Shown: positions 16,499-25,185 of the stretch, piece after piece
Layout of the letters: each line of letters opens with the position of its first letter
How positions within the stretch are numbered: position 1 is the first letter of the stretch
Assembly (NCBI GenBank): GCA_964636815.1
Contig: CAZWTF010000006.1
Location: forward strand, 21,349 to 85,348
Direction: 5' to 3'
Length of the DNA stretch: 64,000 nucleotides
From: SOIL31 sp964636815
GTDB lineage: Bacteria; Babelota; Babeliae; Babelales; Vermiphilaceae
Translations under genes and position numbers: made by a program
Notes under the pieces: model-generated
Told to the model about the DNA's origin: nothing
The model's database searches: none
What the model saw: only the letters and a program-made list of their open reading frames with translations

Positions 16499-17416
16499 AT
16501 GAAAAAAGAAGAATTTGAACAACATAAAGAAGCATTTCTTTTGCATTTAAAAGCAGAGCGTAATTTTTCAGAACATACGCTGCGTGCTTATTTTTTAGAT
16601 CTGAATCAATTCATCTCCTTTTGGTCAGGCATGTCTGATTATGATGTGCAAAATCTTGGATTACGGCAAATTATTGAGCGTTATTTGGTTGCACTGTTTT
16701 ATAAAAAAATCAGTAAAAGTTCCGTTGCACGGAAGTTTTCTTGTTTTACATCCTTTGAACGATTCCTTGAAACACGTGGTATTGAACTTAATTTAAATTT
16801 AAAGCGACCACGTATCGATAAAAAACTACCTGTGTATTTTAGTGTTGATGAGCTGTTTTATCTTTTAGATGGGATAAAAAATGAGTCTTTGCCAACCAAA
16901 TATCCTATACGGGATAAAACAATATTTGAACTGTTGTATGCCACTGGTGTGCGCTGCTCTGAACTAGTTAATATTTGTGTGCAAGATGTGAATATGGACG
17001 AACGCACGATTCGTATTTTGGGTAAAGGAAGAAAAGAGCGCATTGTTTTATTTGGTGATAAAGCGCGAGAAAAAATTTTACACTATTATAAAGCGGAGCG
17101 TCCTATTGTACAAAGCCAAGAAGAAGCACTGTTTTTGAATTATCGGTATGAAAAACTGACAACGCGTTCTGTGCAGCGTATTATTAAAATGTTTAGAGCT
17201 TTTTTGCCCATCGACCGTCAATTAACACCACATAAATTACGTCACTCTTTTGCAACACATTTACTTAATCAAGGTGCTGATTTACGTGCAGTGCAGGAGC
17301 TTCTTGGTCATAAAACACTTGCGACAACGGAAAAATATACGCATGTTTCTTTGGAAAAGATTTCGCAGCTGTGTGAATCTGTTCATCCAATTAATAAGAT
17401 GATAAAGAAGAAGTAA
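16499..17416 (+). CDS. xerC: Tyrosine recombinase XerC/XerD
   Basis: This 305-residue site-specific recombinase resolves chromosome dimers at dif. The N-terminal SAM-like domain (about 1-100) includes ERNFSEHTLRAYFLDL. All catalytic residues are visible: Arg in TGVRCSEL, Lys in LGKGRKER, His-x-x-Arg in PHKLRHSFATHLL, His in ELLGHKTLATT and Tyr in EKYTHVSL. The sequence alone does not separate XerC from XerD. It lies 82 bases after the regulator and four bases before the PBP2 gene. No phage or integron genes are nearby, which favours the housekeeping role. Confidence 0.92.
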   Translation: MKKEEFEQHKEAFLLHLKAERNFSEHTLRAYFLDLNQFISFWSGMSDYDVQNLGLRQIIERYLVALFYKKISKSSVARKFSCFTSFERFLETRGIELNLNLKRPRIDKKLPVYFSVDELFYLLDGIKNESLPTKYPIRDKTIFELLYATGVRCSELVNICVQDVNMDERTIRILGKGRKERIVLFGDKAREKILHYYKAERPIVQSQEEALFLNYRYEKLTTRSVQRIIKMFRAFLPIDRQLTPHKLRHSFATHLLNQGADLRAVQELLGHKTLATTEKYTHVSLEKISQLCESVHPINKMIKKK

Positions 17417-17420
17417 CCGT

Positions 17421-19142
17421 ATGTTATTGTCAACCGCTGCAATTAATAAAAAAATTATTATTATTCTGGTGACCAGTTCCGTTTGTTTTGGAATTATTTT
17501 TTTACGGCTTATTTTTTTACAAATTTATTGTGGTGAATATTTTGTATCACGAAGTCAAAAAAACTTTATTCGGTATACAACCGTTGATTCTCCGCGCGGG
17601 AGTATTCGTGATGTGAATGGCAATTTGCTTGCAACAAATCGTCCAGTAACCACAGTCTATTGGCAGGGAACGGGCAATAGAAATATATCAGACGCTCAGT
17701 TGGAAATTTTAAAAAAAGTTGAAGAGATGACCGGTAATGTTCTTACATCAGGATCGGCGCTTGATGCAATTACAGTAGCTGAAAAAAGAAGAAAAAAAAC
17801 AGAGCTATTATCAGATATAGATTTTATTGTTTTGAGTAAGTTGGTAGAAGCGTTTCCAAACCATGAAAACGTTATTATTGATACCCATTTTAAACGTTTT
17901 TATCCTTATGAATCGTGTGGCAGTCACATTGTTGGTTATTTGGGTAATATGACGACATTTGCACGTGGTCAGTTTGGATTAGAAAAATTATTGAATAATG
18001 ATTTGACGGGTAAAAAAGGGCTTGTGCGTAACGTGGTTAATTCAACGGGACAATGCGTATCCCAAGAAGAGCTTGAAAAGGCTTTAATTGGGAATGATAT
18101 TCAAACAACCATCGATATTAATATTCAAGCTTTGTGCGAAAAAGTTTTTCCTGAACATTATACTGGAAGTTTTATTCTTATTAATCCAGCAGATGGTTCT
18201 ATTGTTGCACTTGTATCACGTCCTAATTTTGATCCAAATATTTTTCTTGATCCGATGTCATATCAAACATGGCAAGGATTACAAGAAAAAAATCCGTTTA
18301 TTAACCGTGCATTTGATGCGAGTTATCCTTCAGGTTCTACTTTTAAGCTTGTTACGATTAGTGCTGCGCTTGAACATGGGATTATTACAGAACATGATAT
18401 ATGGAATTGTAAAGGTTATACGTTGTTCGGTAAACGGAAATATTGGTGCGCAAGACGTGCTGGGCATGGTGAAATTACCATAAAAAAAGCGGTAGCACAG
18501 TCATGTAATACGTTGTTTTATGAAATAGGTAAAAAAATAGATATTGATGTGCTTGCTGAGTATGCGTATAAATTTGGATTGGGTAAGAAAACGAATATGC
18601 TGTTTCCCGAAAAAATGGGATTGATCCCGAATAGGGCGTGGAAATTTGATTGTAAGGGAGAGCGCTGGTGGCCAGGAGAAACGTTATCAGTAACAATTGG
18701 CCAAAGTTTTTTATTGGTGACCCCTATTCAAATTGCATGTATGATCGCAAGTATTTTTACCGGATATTTAACCGTTCCACGTTTACTGATTGATGAACCT
18801 GTTGTATCAACGCCGCTTGATTTAAAACCAGATACGATCAATTTTTTAAAAAAATCGATGAAAGCGGTAATTAAGAGTGGTACGGGGCGAAGTATTAGGT
18901 TGGTAAAAGATATTGTTATGTATGCAAAAACAAGTACGGCGCAAACGAGTGATATTAGTAAACGTAAATTGGATGAAAAGTATTTAGAACATGGGTGGTT
19001 TGTGGGACACTTTCAATACAAAGAATATGATCCGCTTGTGATTGTAACGCTTGTGGAACATGTTGGTACAGCGCAAGTTGCAACAACTGTTGCAAAAAAG
19101 TTTTTGATTGAATATAAAAAATATATGGATTTAACCAATTGA
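17421..19142 (+). CDS. mrdA: Penicillin-binding protein 2, elongation transpeptidase
   Basis: The product has 573 residues. One N-terminal membrane helix (about 10-32) precedes the dimerisation region (SPRGSIRDVNGNLLATN). The transpeptidase domain has the active-site SxxK in YPSGSTFKLV and the second motif SCN in AQSCNTLFYE. The third motif reads KTS (YAKTSTAQTS) rather than KTG. PBP2 crosslinks lateral-wall peptidoglycan as partner of RodA, so the cell retains peptidoglycan synthesis. The KTG glycine is changed to serine. It starts four bases after xer. Confidence 0.93.
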   Translation: MLLSTAAINKKIIIILVTSSVCFGIIFLRLIFLQIYCGEYFVSRSQKNFIRYTTVDSPRGSIRDVNGNLLATNRPVTTVYWQGTGNRNISDAQLEILKKVEEMTGNVLTSGSALDAITVAEKRRKKTELLSDIDFIVLSKLVEAFPNHENVIIDTHFKRFYPYESCGSHIVGYLGNMTTFARGQFGLEKLLNNDLTGKKGLVRNVVNSTGQCVSQEELEKALIGNDIQTTIDINIQALCEKVFPEHYTGSFILINPADGSIVALVSRPNFDPNIFLDPMSYQTWQGLQEKNPFINRAFDASYPSGSTFKLVTISAALEHGIITEHDIWNCKGYTLFGKRKYWCARRAGHGEITIKKAVAQSCNTLFYEIGKKIDIDVLAEYAYKFGLGKKTNMLFPEKMGLIPNRAWKFDCKGERWWPGETLSVTIGQSFLLVTPIQIACMIASIFTGYLTVPRLLIDEPVVSTPLDLKPDTINFLKKSMKAVIKSGTGRSIRLVKDIVMYAKTSTAQTSDISKRKLDEKYLEHGWFVGHFQYKEYDPLVIVTLVEHVGTAQVATTVAKKFLIEYKKYMDLTN

Positions 19143-19168
19143 AGATATTTTTTATAAGGAGAGAGAGT

Positions 19169-19585
19169 ATGAAAAAAAGAGTAATGTTATTTGTTGGACT
19201 GTTTTTATTATCAGCTATGCCAGCATCTTCTGATGCTACATCTATGCTTGCGCATAGAAGTTTAAAAGATAGCACAATGTTGAAAAGATTTTGTGCGTCA
19301 TATTTAGGGTCAGCAGTGGTTGGAGGAACTGTTGGTGTGGTGACGGGCAGTTTAATTAAATATTTAGAAAGTGAAATGCAACACTATTTTTCAAAGAAGT
19401 TGAACACTAATGACGTCGTAACATTTGCATTAATATTGCTTGGTTGGGCTTTGGAGTCAGAAGTGCGTAATGATATCGTTATGGGATTGCAGGGCGATTT
19501 GGATGAATATCAAATTGCTTATAAAAAAATGATTATGTTGCGCAGTGCATGGATTGCTTCATGGCTTTCTTATTTGAGTGCGTAA
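19169..19585 (+). CDS. Exported small protein with Gly-rich hydrophobic segments
   Basis: The product has 138 residues. ATG 19169 follows AAGGAGAG at a good distance and is preferred over a TTG that overlaps the PBP2 stop. A signal peptide (about residues 1-21, SAMPASSDA) leads to a hydrophobic Gly/Val segment (YLGSAVVGGTVGVVTGSLI) and a second hydrophobic helix (VVTFALILLGWAL). The C-terminus is amphipathic. It may be a small periplasmic or membrane-associated protein. No family is recognised. Confidence 0.68.
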   Translation: MKKRVMLFVGLFLLSAMPASSDATSMLAHRSLKDSTMLKRFCASYLGSAVVGGTVGVVTGSLIKYLESEMQHYFSKKLNTNDVVTFALILLGWALESEVRNDIVMGLQGDLDEYQIAYKKMIMLRSAWIASWLSYLSA

Positions 19586-19621
19586 TTTAAAAAAAAAGTG
19601 TCATATTTTGTCATTTTTGTT

Positions 19622-19659
19622 ATAGATGTTTCTGTAGTGGGAACATCTATTTTTATTTT
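19622..19659 (+). terminator. Terminator after the xer-mrdA unit
   Basis: TAGATGTT and AACATCTA flank an 11-base loop and are followed by TTTTTATTTT. Confidence 0.75.
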
Positions 19660-19679
19660 CTTACCATAATGAACAAAAA

Positions 19680-21233
19680 ATGAAAAAAAACGTTATAGTA
19701 CTTTTGTTATGTATCAGTAGTAATGGCTTTGCCATGTATCAACCATCACATACCTCAGATGAGAATATATTAGCATCGATCCGCCTTAATCGTAAAAAGC
19801 AACTACCATTGTATTATAGAGTTACTTGCTTACCTCAATTGGTTCAATGTGTTCAAGATAATAACGTAGAAGGTTTGAGGAATAAGTTAAACGGTGTAAT
19901 GGAAAAATTCCCTAGTTTGTTAAGTCATGTATCTAGTGCATCGGTGTTGCATGAGGCAGTTAAAAACAATCGTCATTGTTGTATGGCATTATTGCTTGGA
20001 TGCAATGCTCATCCTAATACAATAGTGAATGATGGCAATACTCTTTTGCATGTAGCGAGAGGAAGCACGATGGTCCAGTTGTTGGTAGATCATGGTGCTT
20101 GGGTAGAGCAAAAGAATGATAAAGGTGAGACCCCATTGTTTGCTCTTTTTAGTAATATGACAACTTTTTCTTTAGATACAGCACAAGCTTTATGTGGTGC
20201 GGGTGCGGATGTTAATACGCGTGATAAACAAAATAATACTCCCTTGCATTGTGCAGTTGAACATTTAGGTTCGGCAGAAATAAAATTTTTGTTACATCGT
20301 GGAGCTTATGATGATATTAATGATCAAGGAGAAACAGCGTATCAGATTGCAAAAAAACGAGGCTGGAATATTTTAAAAGCATTTCAAGAGTGGGAAAAAG
20401 TTTCTTGTGCAATTAATGCCACTGTGCAAAATAATCCTTTTTTGACCATTATGAGTTTATTGGCGCATAATGGAGAACAATTAAAAAAACTTCTTATACG
20501 CGATCCTATTGGTTATTGCTCACCAGATATAATTATTGCTGAAAAATTATTTCAAAAATGTGATAGTGATGTTTGGAATGAATTAAGATCTGACATTTCA
20601 CCATATAGTGCAGAAGCATTATCTCTTTTAAAGCTTGTCAGTGAGCGACGTATTCATAGAATGTCTTTTGTGAAATCATTACGTGAAAATGATTTTGCAA
20701 ATGCTTGTGATTTTTTGAAAAAAAATCCTTACTTGTTGCATACGTATGATGGTGAATATGAATCCGATGACGTTAATGCTCTTTTTATTAACAAATTTAT
20801 TTCGACTCCTTTTTTTTATACTCAGTACTGCTATCTTCGGGAAATGATTCATAGTGGTTTTTTTGATGTTGATAGTTGTGATACATCAGGTGACCCTTTA
20901 TTAATTGCTGCGGTTCAAGAGCCTAAGGGCGGTGATAAATATCTTGATTTATTGCATGCGGGAGCATACGTGAATATAACAGATAAAGGAGGTTATACGC
21001 CATTGTTGTTGGCGGTAATGCAGGAGAAAGAAGATATGGTGTTACAGTTATTATCATATGGTGCGGTAGTTAATAAAGATTTTGGTTGGCAGGTTGTTTT
21101 ACCAGATTCAATGCGCGAGTTGATGGTTGATGCATATAATGAACAATGCTGTTTTATATGTCAGACTCATGATTATGATTTAGTAAGTATTCCTGGCCGT
21201 GGAAAGCGTTTTATTTGTACTCATTGTCGTTAA
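19680..21233 (+). CDS. Exported ankyrin-repeat protein with C-terminal Cys4 motif
   Basis: The product has 517 residues. The signal peptide (1-18) ends GFA, with Met19 next. Ankyrin repeats span about residues 80-230 (NTLLHVARGSTMVQLLVDHGA; NNTPLHCAVEHLGSAEIKFLL), followed by a helical region and further ankyrin-like units near 420-480 (GGYTPLLLAVMQEKEDMVLQLL). The last 30 residues hold CCFICQ and FICTHCR, which could bind zinc like a small ring or ribbon. Ankyrin proteins with export signals are typical effectors of intracellular bacteria. The host target is unknown. Confidence 0.85.
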   Translation: MKKNVIVLLLCISSNGFAMYQPSHTSDENILASIRLNRKKQLPLYYRVTCLPQLVQCVQDNNVEGLRNKLNGVMEKFPSLLSHVSSASVLHEAVKNNRHCCMALLLGCNAHPNTIVNDGNTLLHVARGSTMVQLLVDHGAWVEQKNDKGETPLFALFSNMTTFSLDTAQALCGAGADVNTRDKQNNTPLHCAVEHLGSAEIKFLLHRGAYDDINDQGETAYQIAKKRGWNILKAFQEWEKVSCAINATVQNNPFLTIMSLLAHNGEQLKKLLIRDPIGYCSPDIIIAEKLFQKCDSDVWNELRSDISPYSAEALSLLKLVSERRIHRMSFVKSLRENDFANACDFLKKNPYLLHTYDGEYESDDVNALFINKFISTPFFYTQYCYLREMIHSGFFDVDSCDTSGDPLLIAAVQEPKGGDKYLDLLHAGAYVNITDKGGYTPLLLAVMQEKEDMVLQLLSYGAVVNKDFGWQVVLPDSMRELMVDAYNEQCCFICQTHDYDLVSIPGRGKRFICTHCR

Positions 21234-21289
21234 GGCTTTTTTTTGTATAGGTATGACAAAAGGGCACTTGATTATTAGGTTGAATGAAA

Positions 21290-21328
21290 GTGTATATTGT
21301 TATTATTTTGTTAAAGTATCTGTATAAT
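21290..21328 (+). promoter_or_regulatory. Duplicated promoter region, first copy
   Basis: TATAAT (21323-21328) stands in a block of about 75 bases, up to the ATG at 21367, that is nearly repeated at 22521-22595. A consensus -35 at normal spacing is not clear. Confidence 0.45.
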
Positions 21329-21366
21329 GTATGCCAATATTATCATCATTAATAAAAGGTTTAATC

Positions 21367-22437
21367 ATGCAAAAAATATGCACGATAATTATTTTGAGCA
21401 GTATGTTGTTTGTCGGCGATAGTAGTGGTATGGAATTTGGTCAAATAGATAACAAGGATATGTGGGATTTTATTGTTGCTGATCGTCAGGGTAATGCGCA
21501 GGAATTTATAAAGGAAAATTCTCATATAGTAAATGCAGTGATTAATAAGGGATCCTATTCATTATTACATTGTCTCGTAGAGTATGATGCAGTTTCTGCG
21601 GTAAAAGCTTTATTGGAAGCGGGAGGAAATGAGCATATTAATATGGCAACTGAAGTGCAAAAGTATACACCACTGCATATGGTAAAAAGCAAAGAGATGG
21701 CAGAATTGTTACTAGATAGTGGTGCAAATTTAGAGGCAAAAGATAAAAATGGAGCAACACCATTAAGTCATGTTCTGTTTTGTCGCAATAATTCAGATGA
21801 GTATTCTGGGTACTTTGACATGACTAAGAAGGATAGCGAAACAGATAACAATCTGAGACGTTATTTATTAGAACGAGGGGCGAATAGTAATCTAGTGGAT
21901 AATGTGGGAAACAGTTTATTACATAGAGCTGTGGGAGGTTATTCTTATTCATATCGTTATCCTGAGTATTTTAAATTGTTGATGCAGTTTGCAGCCGACA
22001 TAGAGATTAAAGATAGTTATGGCAAAACGGCATACGATTGCGCCATAGATCGAATAAGTCATACTGAGCCGATATTAGAAGCTTTAAGAGAACTCAATGT
22101 TGTTTTTGTGAGAGATGCATGGGTGAAGTCAATAAGTTGGAAAAATAAGAATGGGGAATGGCAAGCTTGTAAAGCTCGTAATTTTCTAGAGTTCTTACAG
22201 AATGGTGCGTTAGAATGGAAAGAATATATGCTTGATAATCCTCACCCATATCAATTATCAGGGATCAAAAAGATACTGGCAGATTTATTGGAGATGGCAC
22301 AAAAAAATCAACATAGTGGCAAGATTAGCTATTATAAAGATAAAGGATATTTATTTAATAAAGTAAATATTGCCGATTTAGAAGAATGGTGCGGTAAAGA
22401 TTCAGTAGATTATCTTTGTGAGTATTTTAAAATATAG
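21367..22437 (+). CDS. Exported ankyrin-repeat protein, tandem copy 1
   Basis: The product has 356 residues. ATG 21367 follows AAAAGG by seven bases; an upstream in-frame ATG lacks such a site. The signal peptide (1-21) ends SSG with Met22-Glu23 next. Ankyrin units follow at about 55-245 (YTPLHMVKSKEMAELLLDSG; NSLLHRAVGG). A C-terminal helical domain of about 100 residues ends LFNKVNIADLEEWCGKDSVD. The next gene has the same domain order and very similar ends, so this is a recent tandem duplication. Secretion toward the host is inferred. Confidence 0.85.
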   Translation: MQKICTIIILSSMLFVGDSSGMEFGQIDNKDMWDFIVADRQGNAQEFIKENSHIVNAVINKGSYSLLHCLVEYDAVSAVKALLEAGGNEHINMATEVQKYTPLHMVKSKEMAELLLDSGANLEAKDKNGATPLSHVLFCRNNSDEYSGYFDMTKKDSETDNNLRRYLLERGANSNLVDNVGNSLLHRAVGGYSYSYRYPEYFKLLMQFAADIEIKDSYGKTAYDCAIDRISHTEPILEALRELNVVFVRDAWVKSISWKNKNGEWQACKARNFLEFLQNGALEWKEYMLDNPHPYQLSGIKKILADLLEMAQKNQHSGKISYYKDKGYLFNKVNIADLEEWCGKDSVDYLCEYFKI

Positions 22438-22460
22438 AGAAATTTGTTTATAGCATATGT

Positions 22461-22491
22461 AAAGAGGTACCGTAATCAGGTACCTCTTTTT
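22461..22491 (+). terminator. Terminator of ankyrin copy 1
   Basis: AAAGAGGTACC and GGTACCTCTTT with a seven-base loop precede a T run. It resembles the hairpin after copy 2. Confidence 0.82.
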
Positions 22492-22520
22492 AGTTTTTTA
22501 AAAGTGTGCTGTAAACCGCA

Positions 22521-22554
22521 TATTGTTATTGTTTTGTTAAAGTTTATGTATAAT
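22521..22554 (+). promoter_or_regulatory. Duplicated promoter region, second copy
   Basis: TATAAT (22549-22554) sits in a block closely matching 21290-21366, including the RBS and leader start. The regulatory region was duplicated with the gene. Confidence 0.45.
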
Positions 22555-22592
22555 GTATGTCAATATTATGATTATTAATAAAAGGTTTGATC

Positions 22593-23732
22593 ATGCAAAA
22601 ATTATGCACGATAATTGTTTTGAATACTATGTTGTTTGTTGCCAATAGTATTGGTATGGAATTACAAGATGTAGGTCAGCCTCGCACAATAAGTAAAGAT
22701 ATCATGCGGGATTTTATACGTTCCGATCGTCAAGATAATGCCCAGAAATTTATAACGGAACATCCTCATATAGTAAGTGCATGGGTTGATTGTTGTAACT
22801 CTTTAGACCACTCTTATGACGACTCCTATTCAGTATTACATTGCCTAGTAGAGTATGATGAAGTTTCTCTAGTAAAAGCTTTGTTGGCAGAGGGAGCAAA
22901 TAAGCATATTAATAAATGGACTGGAAGGAAATGGCTCACCCCACTGCATATGGTACAGAGTAAAGAGATGGCAGAATTGTTGTTAGATCATGGTGCAGAT
23001 TTAGACGCAAAAGATAAAGACGGAGTAACGCCATTAGGCCATGCGCTGTTTTATCGAGGAATTTGCGATTTTTATTCGAGATGTTTTCTTCCGGTTGTGA
23101 CGTGCAGTGAACAAGATAATGAGCTGAGACGCTATTTATTAGAACGAGGAGCGAATAGTAAAGCAGTTGATAATAAGGGAAACAGTTTATTGCATAGAGT
23201 AGCTTTAGGAGATGTTTTTTATCCTCCACGTCATTATCCCGAGTTTATTACTTTGCTTATGGAGTTTGGAGCTGACATAGAGATGAAAGATAGTGATGGA
23301 AGAACACCATACGATTGTGCTATAGCGCAAGGAAGCTATGCTCAGGGGATATTAAAAGCTTTAGAAGAATACAATATTTTTTTTGTGAGTGATCAATTGC
23401 CGAGAAACATATGTTGGAGAAAGAAGATAAGTTGGAGAGATGAGATTGGAGAATATCAGAATTGTAGGGCTAAGAATCTTTTAGAGTTATTGCAGAATGA
23501 TGCAGCAGAATTTAAAAGATGCATACGCAATCGTCCTGATTCATGTGGGATAGTTTTCATAAAAGGTGTATTAACAGATGTATTGAAAATGGCGCGTAAG
23601 AATAAATATCGTGGCGAGATTAAATATTATGAATTGAGAGGATATTTATTTAATAAAGTAAATATGGCTGACCTAGAAGAATGGTGTGGTAAAGATTCAG
23701 TAGATTATCTTTGTCAGTATTTAAAAATATAG
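22593..23732 (+). CDS. Exported ankyrin-repeat protein, tandem copy 2
   Basis: The product has 379 residues. The ATG at 22593 has the same AAAAGG spacing as copy 1. Signal peptide and Met22-Glu23 correspond to copy 1. The ankyrin region (LTPLHMVQSKEMAELLLDHG; NSLLHRVALGD) and the tail (LFNKVNMADLEEWCGKDSVD) are highly similar. The spacer near residues 55-75 and the region around 260-290 have diverged or gained residues. The exposed variable positions may reflect different partners. The function of the shared C-terminal domain is unknown. Confidence 0.85.
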   Translation: MQKLCTIIVLNTMLFVANSIGMELQDVGQPRTISKDIMRDFIRSDRQDNAQKFITEHPHIVSAWVDCCNSLDHSYDDSYSVLHCLVEYDEVSLVKALLAEGANKHINKWTGRKWLTPLHMVQSKEMAELLLDHGADLDAKDKDGVTPLGHALFYRGICDFYSRCFLPVVTCSEQDNELRRYLLERGANSKAVDNKGNSLLHRVALGDVFYPPRHYPEFITLLMEFGADIEMKDSDGRTPYDCAIAQGSYAQGILKALEEYNIFFVSDQLPRNICWRKKISWRDEIGEYQNCRAKNLLELLQNDAAEFKRCIRNRPDSCGIVFIKGVLTDVLKMARKNKYRGEIKYYELRGYLFNKVNMADLEEWCGKDSVDYLCQYLKI

Positions 23733-23754
23733 AGATTTTTTTTATAGCGTACGT

Positions 23755-23785
23755 AAAGAGGTACCAAGACATTGGTACCTCTTTT
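23755..23785. terminator. Bidirectional terminator
   Basis: AAAGAGGTACCAA and TTGGTACCTCTTT with a four-base loop lie between ankyrin copy 2 and the convergent AlaX-like gene. Confidence 0.82.
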
Positions 23786-23786
23786 A

Positions 23787-24419
23787 TTATTTAAGTTTAA
23801 TTTCAATTCTTTCAATTGATTTGCCAGGGCGATCGCGTTTGAGAGTTACATAACCAACTTCTGTAGTTGAGTTAACATGTGTTCCTCCGCAAGGCACTTG
23901 CGCAAACCCTTCAATTTTCCAATAACGGCGTTGATTGATGATGTCAGAATATCCACGTTCAATTGGGTAATTGCGATCAATGATGGCATTATATTCTTGT
24001 AATATTTTAGGCAACAGTGTTGAAATGTTGGCGTCTGATTTAAAATCAATGCGTGCTTTATGTTCAGCAATGTGCGCACCAACTTTTTCAAGATGATAGT
24101 TCTGAGTAACAATTTCTAAAATCAGTTCTGCTGCAAAATGTAAGCGCATAAGTCTATGCCGCCGAGACCAATCAATTGTCATGGTAACGGCGATTCCTGC
24201 TTGGAGGCAATGATTATCAGGAAGCGTGTAGAAAATAAGAGAGCCAACCGTTTTTGAGCCTAGAATTGGCATATCATTAATCCATGCTGTATCACTTTCT
24301 TGTCCGCCAGCAAAAGAGTAGGCGATTGTTGCATCAAATAGCACGGTATTGCCATCAACAGAAGTTACGGTAGTGTGCAGGGTTGTTTGGTAGGGGTTTT
24401 CCCAGAAGACTTTTCTCAT
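23787..24419 (-). CDS. AlaX-like alanyl-tRNA editing protein
   Basis: The product has 210 residues. The fold matches the free-standing editing domain of alanyl-tRNA synthetase, which removes Ser or Gly from tRNA-Ala. The zinc-site motif CGGTHV (about residue 182) is intact. The other half, normally HxxxH, reads LHFAAELI, so the second His is Glu. This may alter zinc binding or specificity. ATG 24419 is preferred because an upstream in-frame start falls in the rpsT terminator. Confidence 0.85.
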   Translation of the reverse strand: MRKVFWENPYQTTLHTTVTSVDGNTVLFDATIAYSFAGGQESDTAWINDMPILGSKTVGSLIFYTLPDNHCLQAGIAVTMTIDWSRRHRLMRLHFAAELILEIVTQNYHLEKVGAHIAEHKARIDFKSDANISTLLPKILQEYNAIIDRNYPIERGYSDIINQRRYWKIEGFAQVPCGGTHVNSTTEVGYVTLKRDRPGKSIERIEIKLK

Positions 24420-24437
24420 AACTATTCTCGGTATAAT

Positions 24438-24469
24438 AAAAAAAGGCACCAATTTCTTGGTACCTTTTT
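24438..24469 (-). terminator. Terminator downstream of rpsT
   Basis: Read on the minus strand, GGTACCAA and TTGGTGCC with a four-base loop are followed by seven T, just after rpsT and before the AlaX-like gene. Confidence 0.75.
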
Positions 24470-24490
24470 AAATTTTTTTAAAACAAGCTC

Positions 24491-24763
24491 TTACGCAGTT
24501 TTTGAAGCAGCTGCAACTTTTTGAGCTAACTTGCTGATTTTGCGAGCAGCGGTATTGCGGTGTAATAAACCTTTACCTTTTGCGCGAGCAATTTTGCTTT
24601 CAGCTTCAACTAGCAATGTTTTTGATGCTGCAATGTTACCAGCTTCAATAGCCGCAACAACTTTTTTCATAGCAGTTTTGAGAGAAGATTTTCTTGCTTG
24701 GTTGCGTGCTTGACGTTTTACCGTTTGTAAAACGCGTTTTTTTGCAGATTTAATATTTGCCAT
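24491..24763 (-). CDS. rpsT: 30S ribosomal protein S20
   Basis: The product has 90 residues and is Ala/Lys rich. It starts MANIKSAKKRV, and its C-terminal part has the S20 pattern GLLHRNTAARKISKLAQKV. Length is normal. It binds 16S rRNA early in 30S assembly. It follows rpmB by 25 bases on the minus strand. Confidence 0.96.
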   Translation of the reverse strand: MANIKSAKKRVLQTVKRQARNQARKSSLKTAMKKVVAAIEAGNIAASKTLLVEAESKIARAKGKGLLHRNTAARKISKLAQKVAAASKTA

Positions 24764-24788
24764 AGTACATTTGACCTTGACTTAAATT

Positions 24789-24992
24789 TTAGAGAACTTT
24801 TTTAACTTTGCCTGATTTGAGGCATTTTGTACATACTTTTGAACGATGAACGTGATTTTTTGCATCACCAGTTACGGTATAGCGCATTGTATGCACGTTT
24901 GGATAGACCCAACGTTTTACTTTGTTGTTAGCGTTACTGACCAAATTTGCTACTTGTGGGCCCTTTGAGCACACTGCACAGATTCTTGACAT
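24789..24992 (-). CDS. rpmB: 50S ribosomal protein L28
   Basis: The product has 67 residues. It begins MSRICAVCSKGP with one Cys pair and has a second pair in VCTKCLKSGKV, giving the zinc-binding C+ form of L28. The core RWVYPNVHTMRYTV is typical. It is the first of two small ribosomal genes on this strand, separated from ftsH by a repeat-filled spacer. Confidence 0.94.
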   Translation of the reverse strand: MSRICAVCSKGPQVANLVSNANNKVKRWVYPNVHTMRYTVTGDAKNHVHRSKVCTKCLKSGKVKKVL

Positions 24993-25064
24993 GATGAATA
25001 CCTTCTTTAAAGCCTATTTATTTACTTTTTAACATATCAAAAAGAGAAAAAATTACAAGTATTA

Positions 25065-25184
25065 CCCCAATTTCTACTATGTTTTAACATTGTCCCAATT
25101 TTCACTTCGTTCTAATTGGGGTCCCCATTGCTCCTTCGACAAGCTCAGGATGAGCGGTCTGAAAGTGGGGTTAGAAAATATTGG
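25065..25184. repeat. Composite dispersed repeat, A- and B-type cores nested
   Basis: CCCCAAT at 25065 is followed by a near-copy of the A hairpin (CCCAATT 25094-25100, AATTGGGG 25114-25121, TCCCCATT). The B core (25132-25157, reverse orientation) sits between CCCCAT and GTGGGG. It fills the spacer after ftsH. Confidence 0.65.
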
Positions 25185-25185
25185 G

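Noticed and set aside
16499..17416. Phage or integron integrase
   Set aside because: Length, sequence and neighbours fit housekeeping XerC/D; no phage genes or attachment repeats are nearby.
24531..24713. 60-residue plus-strand frame
   Set aside because: Antisense to rpsT, which is secure.
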